In this document: positions 6,343 to 11,781 of the stretch, piece after piece
Numbering within the stretch: the first letter of the stretch is position 1
Layout of the letters: every line of letters starts with the position of its first letter
Source of the DNA: Deltaproteobacteria bacterium
GTDB lineage: Bacteria > Desulfobacterota > Desulfarculia > Adiutricales > Adiutricaceae
DNA length: 11,781 nt
Direction of reading: 5' to 3'
Assembly: GCA_031279155.1 (NCBI GenBank)
Contig: JAITJB010000056.1
Location: 1-11,781, forward strand
The notes under the pieces: model-generated
Seen by the model: the letters and a program-made list of their open reading frames with translations, nothing else
Databases searched by the model: none
What the model was told of the DNA's origin: nothing
Made by a program: the position numbers and the translations under genes

Positions 6343-6475
6343 CTTAGAAGCGCTCTGGCCAGTTTTTTTGGCTTGACGGCTAGTTAGGTTAACGCATTTG
6401 ACGCTTTCCTAAATGGTCCGCAATAAGCGGCTTTGCTGCCTATTATATTTAGTCGAAAAAGGAGAAATTAAATTT

Positions 6476-7987
6476 ATGGCTGAGGACAAGAAATTGACCA
6501 CGGCCGCCGGCGCCCCGGTGGCTGACAACACTAACTCAGTGACCTTTGGTGAGCGGGGCCCCATGGCCCTTCAAAACCCGTGGTTCTTGGAAAAATTAGC
6601 CCATTTTGACCGCGAGGTAATTCCTGAGCGCCGGATGCACGCCAAGGGTTCGGGGGCTTTTGGAACCTTCACGGTGACCCATGACATAACCGCCTACTCT
6701 AAAGCTAAGATCTTCTCTAGCGTGGGCAAGAAGACCGATGCTTTTGTCCGCTTTTCAACCGTGGCCGGCGAGCGCGGGGCTGCCGACGCCGAGCGCGATA
6801 TTCGCGGCTTTGCCATGAAGTTCTACACCGAAGAAGGCATTTGGGATTTGGTTGGAAACAACACCCCTGTCTTCTTTTTGCGCGATCCGCTGCGCTTTCC
6901 GGATCTAAACCACGCCGTTAAGCGCGATCCTAAGACTAACCTCAGATCGGCTCAGAACAACTGGGACTTTTGGTCCATGCTGCCTGAGGCCCTCCACCAG
7001 GTAACTATTACCATGAGCGATCGGGGCATCCCGGCCTCTTATCGCCACATGCACGGCTTTGGTAGCCATACCTTCAGCCTAATCAACGCCAAAAATGAGC
7101 GCGTTTGGGTGAAATTCCATCTGGCCACCGAGCAGGGAATCAAAAATTTAACCGACCAAGAGGCGGCGGCCATCGTGGCTAACGATCGCGAGAGCCATCA
7201 GAGGGATCTCTTCGAGGCTATTGAGAGGGGAGAATTCCCCCGCTGGAAGGTCTCAATTCAGGTCATGACCGAAGAGCAGGCCAAAAAGCACTACGAAAAT
7301 CCCTTCGATATCTCTAAGATCTGGCGCCACGCCGAATTTCCCAAGCAAGACGTGGGCGTTTTGGAGTTAAACCGCAATCCGGAAAACTACTTCGCCGATG
7401 TTGAGCAGGCTGCCTTCAACCCGGCCAACATCGTCCCGGGTATTGGACTCTCTCCCGATAAGCTCCTTCAAGGCCGGCTTTTCTCTTACGGCGACGCCCA
7501 GCGCTACCGCTTAGGCGTCAACCATCACCTCATCCCGGTTAATTCTCCCAAAAACGGCTACCATGCCTACCACCGCGATGGCCAGATGCGCACTGACGGT
7601 AACTACGGGGCTACTACATCGTATCAGCCCAATAGTTACGACCAGTGGGCCGAGCAGCCTGACCGCCGTGAGCCTCCCTTGGAGTTAGCCGGGGCCATGG
7701 ACTCTTATGAGCCCAAAAGCGACGCCACTGACGACTGCTTTATTTATCCTGGTTCGCTCTACCGTTTGATGACCGAGCCTCAGCGGGCCATTTTAATCGA
7801 TAATACCGCCCGCAACATCGGCGGGGTGACTGAAAACGTCCAATCCCGCCACGCCGCCCATTGCTACAAAGCCGATCCCGAATACGGGACCCGCTTGGCC
7901 GCCGCTTTAAAGCTCGACTTAGATAAAGTCATTAAGCTAGCCAACATGACTTTTGCCGAGCGGATGGAAGCTACCAGCTGCAAATAG
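6476..7987 (+). CDS. katA: Monofunctional haem catalase, small-subunit clade
   Basis: A 503-aa catalase that converts hydrogen peroxide to water and oxygen in the cytosol. All key residues are visible: distal His55 in RRMHAKGSGAFG, distal Asn128 in VGNNTPVFF, and the haem-ligand Tyr338 with Arg334 in GRLFSYGDAQRYRLG. The NPENYFADVEQAAFNPANIVPGIG segment is near-consensus. Length fits small-subunit catalases without the C-terminal flavodoxin-like domain. The usual WPHKDYP is WRHAEFP here, a minor change. The start at 6476 gives the family-typical N-terminus and has AAGGAG 11 nt upstream; an ATG at 6413 would add 21 residues with no homology and no ribosome site. It is a single-gene unit with its own promoter at 6207 and terminator at 8087. 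Its position next to feo suggests shared iron and peroxide stress logic. Confidence 0.97.
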   Translation: MAEDKKLTTAAGAPVADNTNSVTFGERGPMALQNPWFLEKLAHFDREVIPERRMHAKGSGAFGTFTVTHDITAYSKAKIFSSVGKKTDAFVRFSTVAGERGAADAERDIRGFAMKFYTEEGIWDLVGNNTPVFFLRDPLRFPDLNHAVKRDPKTNLRSAQNNWDFWSMLPEALHQVTITMSDRGIPASYRHMHGFGSHTFSLINAKNERVWVKFHLATEQGIKNLTDQEAAAIVANDRESHQRDLFEAIERGEFPRWKVSIQVMTEEQAKKHYENPFDISKIWRHAEFPKQDVGVLELNRNPENYFADVEQAAFNPANIVPGIGLSPDKLLQGRLFSYGDAQRYRLGVNHHLIPVNSPKNGYHAYHRDGQMRTDGNYGATTSYQPNSYDQWAEQPDRREPPLELAGAMDSYEPKSDATDDCFIYPGSLYRLMTEPQRAILIDNTARNIGGVTENVQSRHAAHCYKADPEYGTRLAAALKLDLDKVIKLANMTFAERMEATSCK

Positions 7988-8007
7988 CCGCGCGGGCTAT
8001 AGAGTCG

Positions 8008-8080
8008 CGCACGCCTTATAGAGCTACGCAGCCTAATAAAACCGCGCAGCCTAATAAAACCGCGCAAGCCTTATAAAACG
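8008..8080. repeat. Tandem 18-bp repeat between the catalase stop and its terminator
   Basis: Two identical units (CGCAGCCTAATAAAACCG at 8027-8044 and 8045-8062) are followed by a diverged one at 8063-8080 (CGCAAGCCTTATAAAACG). A 19-bp relative precedes them at 8008-8026, and a still weaker one may begin near 7989. The array starts within 25 nt of the catalase stop and lies in its 3' untranslated region. Confidence 0.85.
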
Positions 8081-8086
8081 ACGATA

Positions 8087-8138
8087 GATCAAAAAAACCG
8101 ACCGCCGTCACCTCTGACGGCGGTCGGTTTTTTTGATC
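8087..8138. terminator. Long perfect hairpin terminator after the catalase gene, probably bidirectional
   Basis: A perfect 24-bp inverted repeat (8087-8110 with 8115-8138) closes on the 4-nt loop CCTC. The stem includes a GC-rich core, ACCGACCGCCGTCA, and outer A7/T7 tracts that act as U-tract on either strand, ending in GATC on both sides. It isolates the catalase unit from the downstream envelope gene. Confidence 0.93.
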
Positions 8139-8312
8139 AAATCCTAAGCTACATATGATAGAATCAAAGAAGTATCTTGTTGTCTTCTTGGCCGTCAAGG
8201 TCATGGTTTTGATCGCGGCTTGATCTAGAGCCGGCGGCAAAATCGTAGATTTGGCTTTTCTCTTAGAAATATACGGTAGATTTTTCTTTTGTATTCGGAG
8301 CGTTTTAATCAA

Positions 8313-10598
8313 ATGCCAGTTTTACCCTTTAAAATAAATGGTGCCCGAAGCCCCATGTCCGGCATGACAAATTTTGCCATAGTTTTATTTGCGATAGTTT
8401 TCTCTTGGTTTTTCTTCCAGGCCTCTCATGCTCTAGCTCAACAACAGGTGGTAGTTCAGGTGATGAGCGTTGAGAGCTACCAGTCAGCTACACAAGAGGT
8501 TTCTAGGCTTCTTAACCAGGGCGCGCCTTCTTTTATGGTCTCTGAGGACGTCCCTGGAATTGGTCCTAGATACCGCATCTACATTGGACCCTTCGACAGC
8601 CGCCCCGAAGCCGCCGGGGCGGCTGAGGCCTTAAAGGAATCTGGCGTCGTTAAAGATTACATCATCCGTAACGCTAGCTCTGTGAGCCCTCTCTCCAGCC
8701 CGACGGCTGCTGCTCCGGTTGTAACCCCGCCAATAGATCAAGCCGGGGCCGTTACCCCAACGTTAACACCGCAGCCAGGCCAGCCAGTAGCCCAGCCAAC
8801 AGTCCAGCAGCCAGGCCAGCCGGTAGCCCAGCCGCCGGCTCAGAACGCTACCGATTACTGGCCGCCGCCAGATCAAGCCGGGGTAGTTTCCCCGCCGCCG
8901 GGACAAGAGTCAGGGCAGATGCCAGGCCTGGTAGTAGTCCAACCGCAAGGACAGCAAACTGTTCAACAGTCAGGCCAGCCATTAGCCCAGCCGCCGGCGC
9001 CAAACGCAACCGATTACTGGCCGCCGCCGCCGGCCCAAGCCGGGGCAGCTTCTCCGCCGCCGGGACAACAGTCAGGACAACTCCCAGGCCTGGTAGTAGT
9101 CCAGCCTCAAGGACAACAAACAGGCCAGCCATTAGCTCAGCCGCCGGCGCCAAACGCTACCGATTACTGGCCGCCGCCAGATCAAGCCGGAGTAGCTTCT
9201 CCGCCGCCGGGACAAGAGTCAGGACAGCTGCCAGGCCTGGTTGTAGTCCAGCCGCAAGGACAGCAAACAGTCCAGCAGCCAGGCCAGCCAACAGCTCAGC
9301 CCCCGGCTCAGAACGCCGCCGATTACTGGCCGCCGCTACCTGAGCAAGCTGGTCAAGCTGGTCAGGCTACCCCGCCGCCTGCGGCTCAGGCGCCTCAGGG
9401 TGGCGCCAATGCTTGGCCGGCCCCTCCGAATCCTGTGGATCCGACCGCAGCTGGCGTTCCGGCTGGAACGCCCGTGCTCTACGGGCCGCCAATGGTTGTA
9501 GCTGGCGCCCCGCCTCAGGGCGGCGTGGCCGGCGCCATTACCCCAGGGTCTATGAAAAACCAGGGTTTTGTTATCTTAGCCGATCTCTCTTCAAGCATGC
9601 GGCGCATATCGCCCTGCGTGGGCGGGTTAGTAAAGCAAGAGGCCGTTAACATCCTTTTGCGTAAAATTAATCGGCGCATTCCTAGCCAGCCGTTTCAAGC
9701 GGCCCTTAGAGTTTTTGGTTACAAGCAGGCTTGGACCCGTAAGGATTATACGACCTTGTACTTTGGGCCAGCTACTTACGATCGCAGCGCTCTAGAAACG
9801 GCTATCGGGCGTCTCTTCGCCGCTGACTCCATCTCTCCCTTTGGTTGGGCCTTAGTTGATAGTGAGAGCGAACTTTCCACCATGAATAGCCCTAGGGCTA
9901 TTTTGATGTTTGCCGACTTCGAGGTAACCGCTGACCCTGGGGCTCCGGTCGATAAGGCCAAAAACATCCAACGCAAATTCGGAAACGACACCAGAGTCTA
10001 TACCTTCTTTGTTACCAGGCAAGCTCAGGCTCCCAGGCTAGCTAGAGACATAGCCGCAGCCGGGGGAGGCAAAGCCTATGACGTCTGTGATATGCTAGGT
10101 AATGAGGCCGGCTTTGAAGCCATGATGACCGAGATATTCGGTACGGCTGATATCCCGCCATGTAAGGATAGCGACTCCGACGGTGTCTGTGACGACCGCG
10201 ACGTCTGCCCAATGACGCCAGTTGGGGCGCCGGTTGATGAGCGAGGCTGCTGGATCGCAGCTTATTCACAATTCTTTGATTTTGATAAGGCCGAAGTTAA
10301 GTCGGCTTTTCATCCCAGGCTAAAATACGCCGCAGAATTGATTACCAAAAACCCGCAGATAGGCGTGGTAACCATCGCCGGTCACACCGATGGCGTGGGC
10401 ACAGAGGCCTATAACCTAGACCTAGGTAAGCGCCGGGCCGAAGCCGTCAAAGAACTCTTAATTAAGTTTGGCGCGCCAGCTGAGAGACTTACGGTGGAAT
10501 CCTTTGGTAAGTCTAAGCCGATTGCCGACAACGATACCGAAGAAGGGCGGGCCAAAAATCGCCGGGTGGAATTCCACGTAGGTCAGGCGCCGAGGTAA
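8313..10598 (+). CDS. Exported SPOR / Pro-Gln repeat / VWA / TSP3 / OmpA-domain envelope protein
   Basis: A 761-aa exported protein. Order: a long signal peptide (hydrophobic 20-36, likely cleaved after ALA at 42); SPOR domain (about 46-120), which binds peptidoglycan stripped of stem peptides; a Pro/Gln-rich region (about 121-410) with NxxDYWPP repeats; a VWA domain (about 415-610) with the metal site DLSSS (Asp424, Ser426, Ser428); a calcium-binding thrombospondin type 3 motif (619-647); and a C-terminal OmpA peptidoglycan-binding domain (about 648-757) with AGHTDGVG and a GKRRA segment. There is no beta-barrel, so it is likely periplasmic or lipid-free outer-membrane-associated and bound to the wall at both ends. 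The start at 8313 has CGGAG about 12 nt upstream; a TTG at 8289 and ATGs at 8355 and 8364 are alternatives, the signal peptide surviving in each. The role is probably in envelope structure or cell division; the partner of the VWA domain is unknown. Confidence 0.88.
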   Translation: MPVLPFKINGARSPMSGMTNFAIVLFAIVFSWFFFQASHALAQQQVVVQVMSVESYQSATQEVSRLLNQGAPSFMVSEDVPGIGPRYRIYIGPFDSRPEAAGAAEALKESGVVKDYIIRNASSVSPLSSPTAAAPVVTPPIDQAGAVTPTLTPQPGQPVAQPTVQQPGQPVAQPPAQNATDYWPPPDQAGVVSPPPGQESGQMPGLVVVQPQGQQTVQQSGQPLAQPPAPNATDYWPPPPAQAGAASPPPGQQSGQLPGLVVVQPQGQQTGQPLAQPPAPNATDYWPPPDQAGVASPPPGQESGQLPGLVVVQPQGQQTVQQPGQPTAQPPAQNAADYWPPLPEQAGQAGQATPPPAAQAPQGGANAWPAPPNPVDPTAAGVPAGTPVLYGPPMVVAGAPPQGGVAGAITPGSMKNQGFVILADLSSSMRRISPCVGGLVKQEAVNILLRKINRRIPSQPFQAALRVFGYKQAWTRKDYTTLYFGPATYDRSALETAIGRLFAADSISPFGWALVDSESELSTMNSPRAILMFADFEVTADPGAPVDKAKNIQRKFGNDTRVYTFFVTRQAQAPRLARDIAAAGGGKAYDVCDMLGNEAGFEAMMTEIFGTADIPPCKDSDSDGVCDDRDVCPMTPVGAPVDERGCWIAAYSQFFDFDKAEVKSAFHPRLKYAAELITKNPQIGVVTIAGHTDGVGTEAYNLDLGKRRAEAVKELLIKFGAPAERLTVESFGKSKPIADNDTEEGRAKNRRVEFHVGQAPR
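8851..9328 (+). repeat. In-frame tandem repeat of about 50 codons encoding NATDYWPP units
   Basis: The word CCGATTACTG recurs at 8851, 9010, 9160 and 9319, giving periods of 159, 150 and 159 nt (53, 50 and 53 codons). Within the units, PGLVVVQPQGQQ and GQPLAQPP are repeated almost exactly. The 9-nt shorter middle unit lacks a Val-Gln-Gln triplet, an in-frame change expected from recombination or slippage between units. Confidence 0.9.
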
Positions 10599-10649
10599 TA
10601 AGTAGACTATCTTGATTGTCTTTTTTGTCTTTTCCTTCTTTTCCGTCTT

Positions 10650-10673
10650 GGCTATTTGGCTATTTGGCAATTT
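10650..10673. repeat. Tandem 8-bp repeat, three copies
   Basis: GGCTATTT (10650-10657), GGCTATTT (10658-10665) and GGCAATTT (10666-10673) follow a pyrimidine-rich tract (10617-10648). They lie between the OmpA-type gene and the 124-aa gene. No terminator hairpin is seen in this 126-nt gap. Confidence 0.7.
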
Positions 10674-10724
10674 AGAGTCATTTTTTCCAAGGTTCGTTCA
10701 AGATAAGGGTATTGGCTGGAAACT

Positions 10725-11099
10725 ATGATCGGGCCAGTTAATAGAGGAAATATCGCTTCAATTTGGGCTACGGCTAGCTACCGCACGGCTCTCCACAGCG
10801 AGCGGACTAACGTAACGCAGTATTTAACTAGGAGCGAGGCCCAGGCCATGGCCCACAATACTGTGGGCCCCATGCAGAGATTTACCTACTTGTCGCACCA
10901 GGTCGCACCAGTTCCGGTGGGGCGTCATTTAAGCGGCCATATCCCGGATCTGACTAAACAAAATTATAGCGCTTTAGCCGACGCCCAGAGTCACTACCAT
11001 GCAGGCGACTATCTGCCCCAAAACTATAACGCCCTAGGGCAGGTGGCCCGGATCTCCGATCAAGCTTCGGCCGGGGTGGTCATCAACCGGGTCATCTGA
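10725..11099 (+). CDS. Unrecognised 124-aa protein
   Basis: I do not recognise this protein. It is soluble, with no signal peptide or membrane helix, no Cys, and seven His spread along its length. It is rich in Ala, Gln, Asn and Tyr. A short internal repeat is visible: QNYSAL (79-84) and QNYNAL (99-104), exactly 20 residues apart, each followed by an Ala/Gln-rich run. The codon use resembles that of the neighbouring genes, and the frame is open for 375 nt with a reasonable composition, which supports real coding. The ribosome site is weak (CTGGA, about 5 nt upstream of the ATG). It follows the OmpA-type gene by 126 nt on the same strand, so it may be read from the same transcript, since no terminator separates them. 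No function is proposed. Confidence 0.6.
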   Translation: MIGPVNRGNIASIWATASYRTALHSERTNVTQYLTRSEAQAMAHNTVGPMQRFTYLSHQVAPVPVGRHLSGHIPDLTKQNYSALADAQSHYHAGDYLPQNYNALGQVARISDQASAGVVINRVI

Positions 11100-11230
11100 A
11101 AGCCGATAATCTTATCTTCTCAAGTGGTCAATCGACCGATTGGAAGCCCTTCAAATTTTACCCGCCGATTTTGGATTTACCACGACTGGTACATATAAGG
11201 CCTTAGGTAGCCTATGAGATCTTGCGATGA

Positions 11231-11280
11231 GCTTTCATGGGTTATCATGTTTTATCATGTTTTATCTTGGGTTATCTTGA
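11231..11280. repeat. Tandem 10-bp repeat, four clear copies plus one degenerate
   Basis: Units GTTATCATGT (11241), TTTATCATGT (11251), TTTATCTTGG (11261) and GTTATCTTGA (11271) have the core KTTATCWTG; GCTTTCATGG (11231) looks like a decayed fifth unit. The 10-bp period is close to one turn of the DNA helix, so each unit would present the same face of the DNA, about 80 bp upstream of the promoter at 11359. Confidence 0.8.
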
Positions 11281-11358
11281 GCTAGGGCAGGGTAGTGATA
11301 AAATTTTAAAAAAAAGTAATTGTTTGTTTAAATAGCCACAAGTATACAGACTTCATTC

Positions 11359-11387
11359 TTGACAAATGGGCGCTATCGAATTAAGAT
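11359..11387 (+). promoter_or_regulatory. Sigma-70-type promoter ahead of the AI-2E-like gene
   Basis: Consensus TTGACA (11359-11364), 17-nt spacer, TAAGAT (11382-11387); start expected near 11394. The gene begins at 11489, so the leader would be about 95 nt. A CIRCE half-site lies about 10 nt after the expected start. Confidence 0.65.
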
Positions 11388-11402
11388 AAAATGAACGCGG
11401 AA

Positions 11403-11411
11403 TTAGCACTC
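11403..11411 (+). promoter_or_regulatory. CIRCE-like half-site (HrcA operator arm)
   Basis: TTAGCACTC matches the left arm of the CIRCE operator exactly, 9 of 9, and is placed just after a strong promoter, where CIRCE elements normally sit. The right arm GAGTGCTAA is absent at the usual 9-nt spacing (only about 2 of 9 match), so function as an HrcA site is doubtful; it may be eroded or a chance match. Confidence 0.25.
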
Positions 11412-11488
11412 ATTTTCTAAAGGCTTTGGCGGGGTTTAAGTTTTCAATTGACAGTCTCTAGGCTGGTTCTAAGAAAGAAATTTTTAAC

Positions 11489-11781
11489 ATGCCGTTCAGT
11501 ATTGTTGAATTTGCTCGAGTAAATCGGGTTATATTGATATGGGCTCTATTTTTCGGCCTTATTTACATAATGAGGGAATTATTTGGCCTAATATTTATTA
11601 CGTTTATAATGTGCTTTGTTACTCATGGTATTACTTCAAAAATTCATAGAGTGTTAAAGCAAAGAAGAAAATTTCTTGTAATTATAATCTATATAATTTT
11701 TGTTATTCTAATTTTTTGTGCACTTTTCTATGCTTTCCCGAAGATATTTTCTGAAGCAAGGACTTTTACTGAGCAATTACC
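11489..11781 (+). CDS. N-terminal part of an AI-2E family transporter-like membrane protein (3' partial)
   Basis: The frame is open from the ATG at 11489 to the window edge, giving the first 97 residues. Membrane segments are visible at about 14-28, 32-46 and 62-83. Between the second and third lies a basic loop (SKIHRVLKQRRK, 50-61), and FPKIFSEARTFTEQL follows the third. The pattern of two close helices, a short basic loop, one helix, then Pro and an amphipathic stretch is that of the AI-2E/UPF0118 permease family. Members are inner-membrane proteins of varied role: some export the AI-2 signal, others are sodium/proton antiporters, so the substrate cannot be given. The ribosome site is weak (AAGAAAG, about 11 nt upstream). 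GC is about 27% over this stretch, against about 50% in the catalase gene, and codons such as ATA, TTA and AGA are common, which suggests transfer from elsewhere. Confidence 0.6.
   Translation, partial: MPFSIVEFARVNRVILIWALFFGLIYIMRELFGLIFITFIMCFVTHGITSKIHRVLKQRRKFLVIIIYIIFVILIFCALFYAFPKIFSEARTFTEQL

Larger units (their letters stand above)
6058..6475. other. Gap between the feo terminator and the catalase gene
   Basis: No convincing gene is seen in this 418-nt stretch. It holds the catalase promoter (6207-6235), the 14-bp tandem array (6273-6342) and two TTGACG words (6373 and 6399, 26 nt apart) that lack good -10 partners. The leader of the catalase mRNA would therefore be about 230 nt long. 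Confidence 0.6.
11100..11488. other. Gap before the AT-rich transporter gene
   Basis: No gene is supported in this 389-nt stretch. It contains a 10-bp tandem array (11231-11280), an A-rich run (around 11297-11317), a strong promoter (11359-11387) and one exact CIRCE half-site (11403-11411). Base composition drops from moderate GC to AT-rich across it, from about 11290 onward. Confidence 0.6.

Noticed and set aside
6413..6475. Upstream ATG at 6413 for the catalase
   Set aside because: The added 21 residues resemble no catalase N-terminus and the codon has no ribosome binding site, whereas AAGGAG precedes the ATG at 6476.
7864..8067. Minus-strand reading frame of 67 codons with repeated RGFIRL units
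   Set aside because: The repeats are just the translation of the 18-bp noncoding array, and the rest lies antisense to the catalase 3' end.
8848..9153. Minus-strand reading frame of 101 codons within the Pro/Gln-rich region
   Set aside because: It is an antisense shadow of the NATDYWPP coding repeats; the plus-strand frame has a signal peptide and clear domains.
11129..11142. CAATCG-AC-CGATTG dyad after the 124-aa gene as a terminator
   Set aside because: The loop of 2 nt is too short for a normal hairpin and there is no T-tract; it may be a chance palindrome.

Overview
The window looks like chromosome from a Gram-negative bacterium. It carries an OmpA-family envelope protein with a SPOR domain, a von Willebrand A domain and thrombospondin type 3 repeats, plus a ferrous-iron (Feo) operon with a FeoB-associated Cys-rich protein and a monofunctional haem catalase. 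Together with moderate GC content this fits a deltaproteobacterial (Desulfobacterota-like) anaerobe or microaerophile. That placement is an inference from gene content; no marker gene settles it.

Layout. At 1-183 is the tail of an unrecognised + strand gene, which converges with only 1 nt between stops on a - strand gene (185-2221). That gene encodes a large protein that reads as a two-CARF-domain nuclease of the Can1/Card1 (DUF1887) type, normally an ancillary effector of type III CRISPR defence. No CRISPR array and no other cas gene is visible here. Diverging from it is a small cytosolic SGNH/GDSL hydrolase (2391-2942). Next is an iron(II) uptake operon: a strong promoter inside a 40-bp dyad, a Cys-rich membrane peptide, feoA and feoB, closed by an intrinsic terminator at 6021-6057. 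A catalase gene (6476-7987) has its own strong promoter and a long leader with five 14-bp tandem repeats. It ends in an 18-bp repeat array and a perfect 24-bp-stem terminator. Then come the SPOR/VWA/TSP3/OmpA protein (8313-10598), an unrecognised 124-aa protein (10725-11099), and the start of a very AT-rich gene that resembles an AI-2E family transporter (11489 to the window edge).

How it works together. Iron uptake and catalase sit side by side, a plausible pairing because imported Fe(II) feeds haem and also drives peroxide damage; each unit has its own promoter and terminator. The CARF nuclease is the most notable gene: its C-terminal nuclease motif has Ser where the family normally has the catalytic Glu, and a central region of about 180 residues is unexplained.

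A window-wide theme is that five intergenic gaps contain short tandem arrays (14 x 3, 14 x 5, 18 x 3, 8 x 3 and 10 x 4-5 bp), mostly with unrelated unit sequences. These are not explained by any gene call. All distances and motif matches were read by eye; no database search was run.
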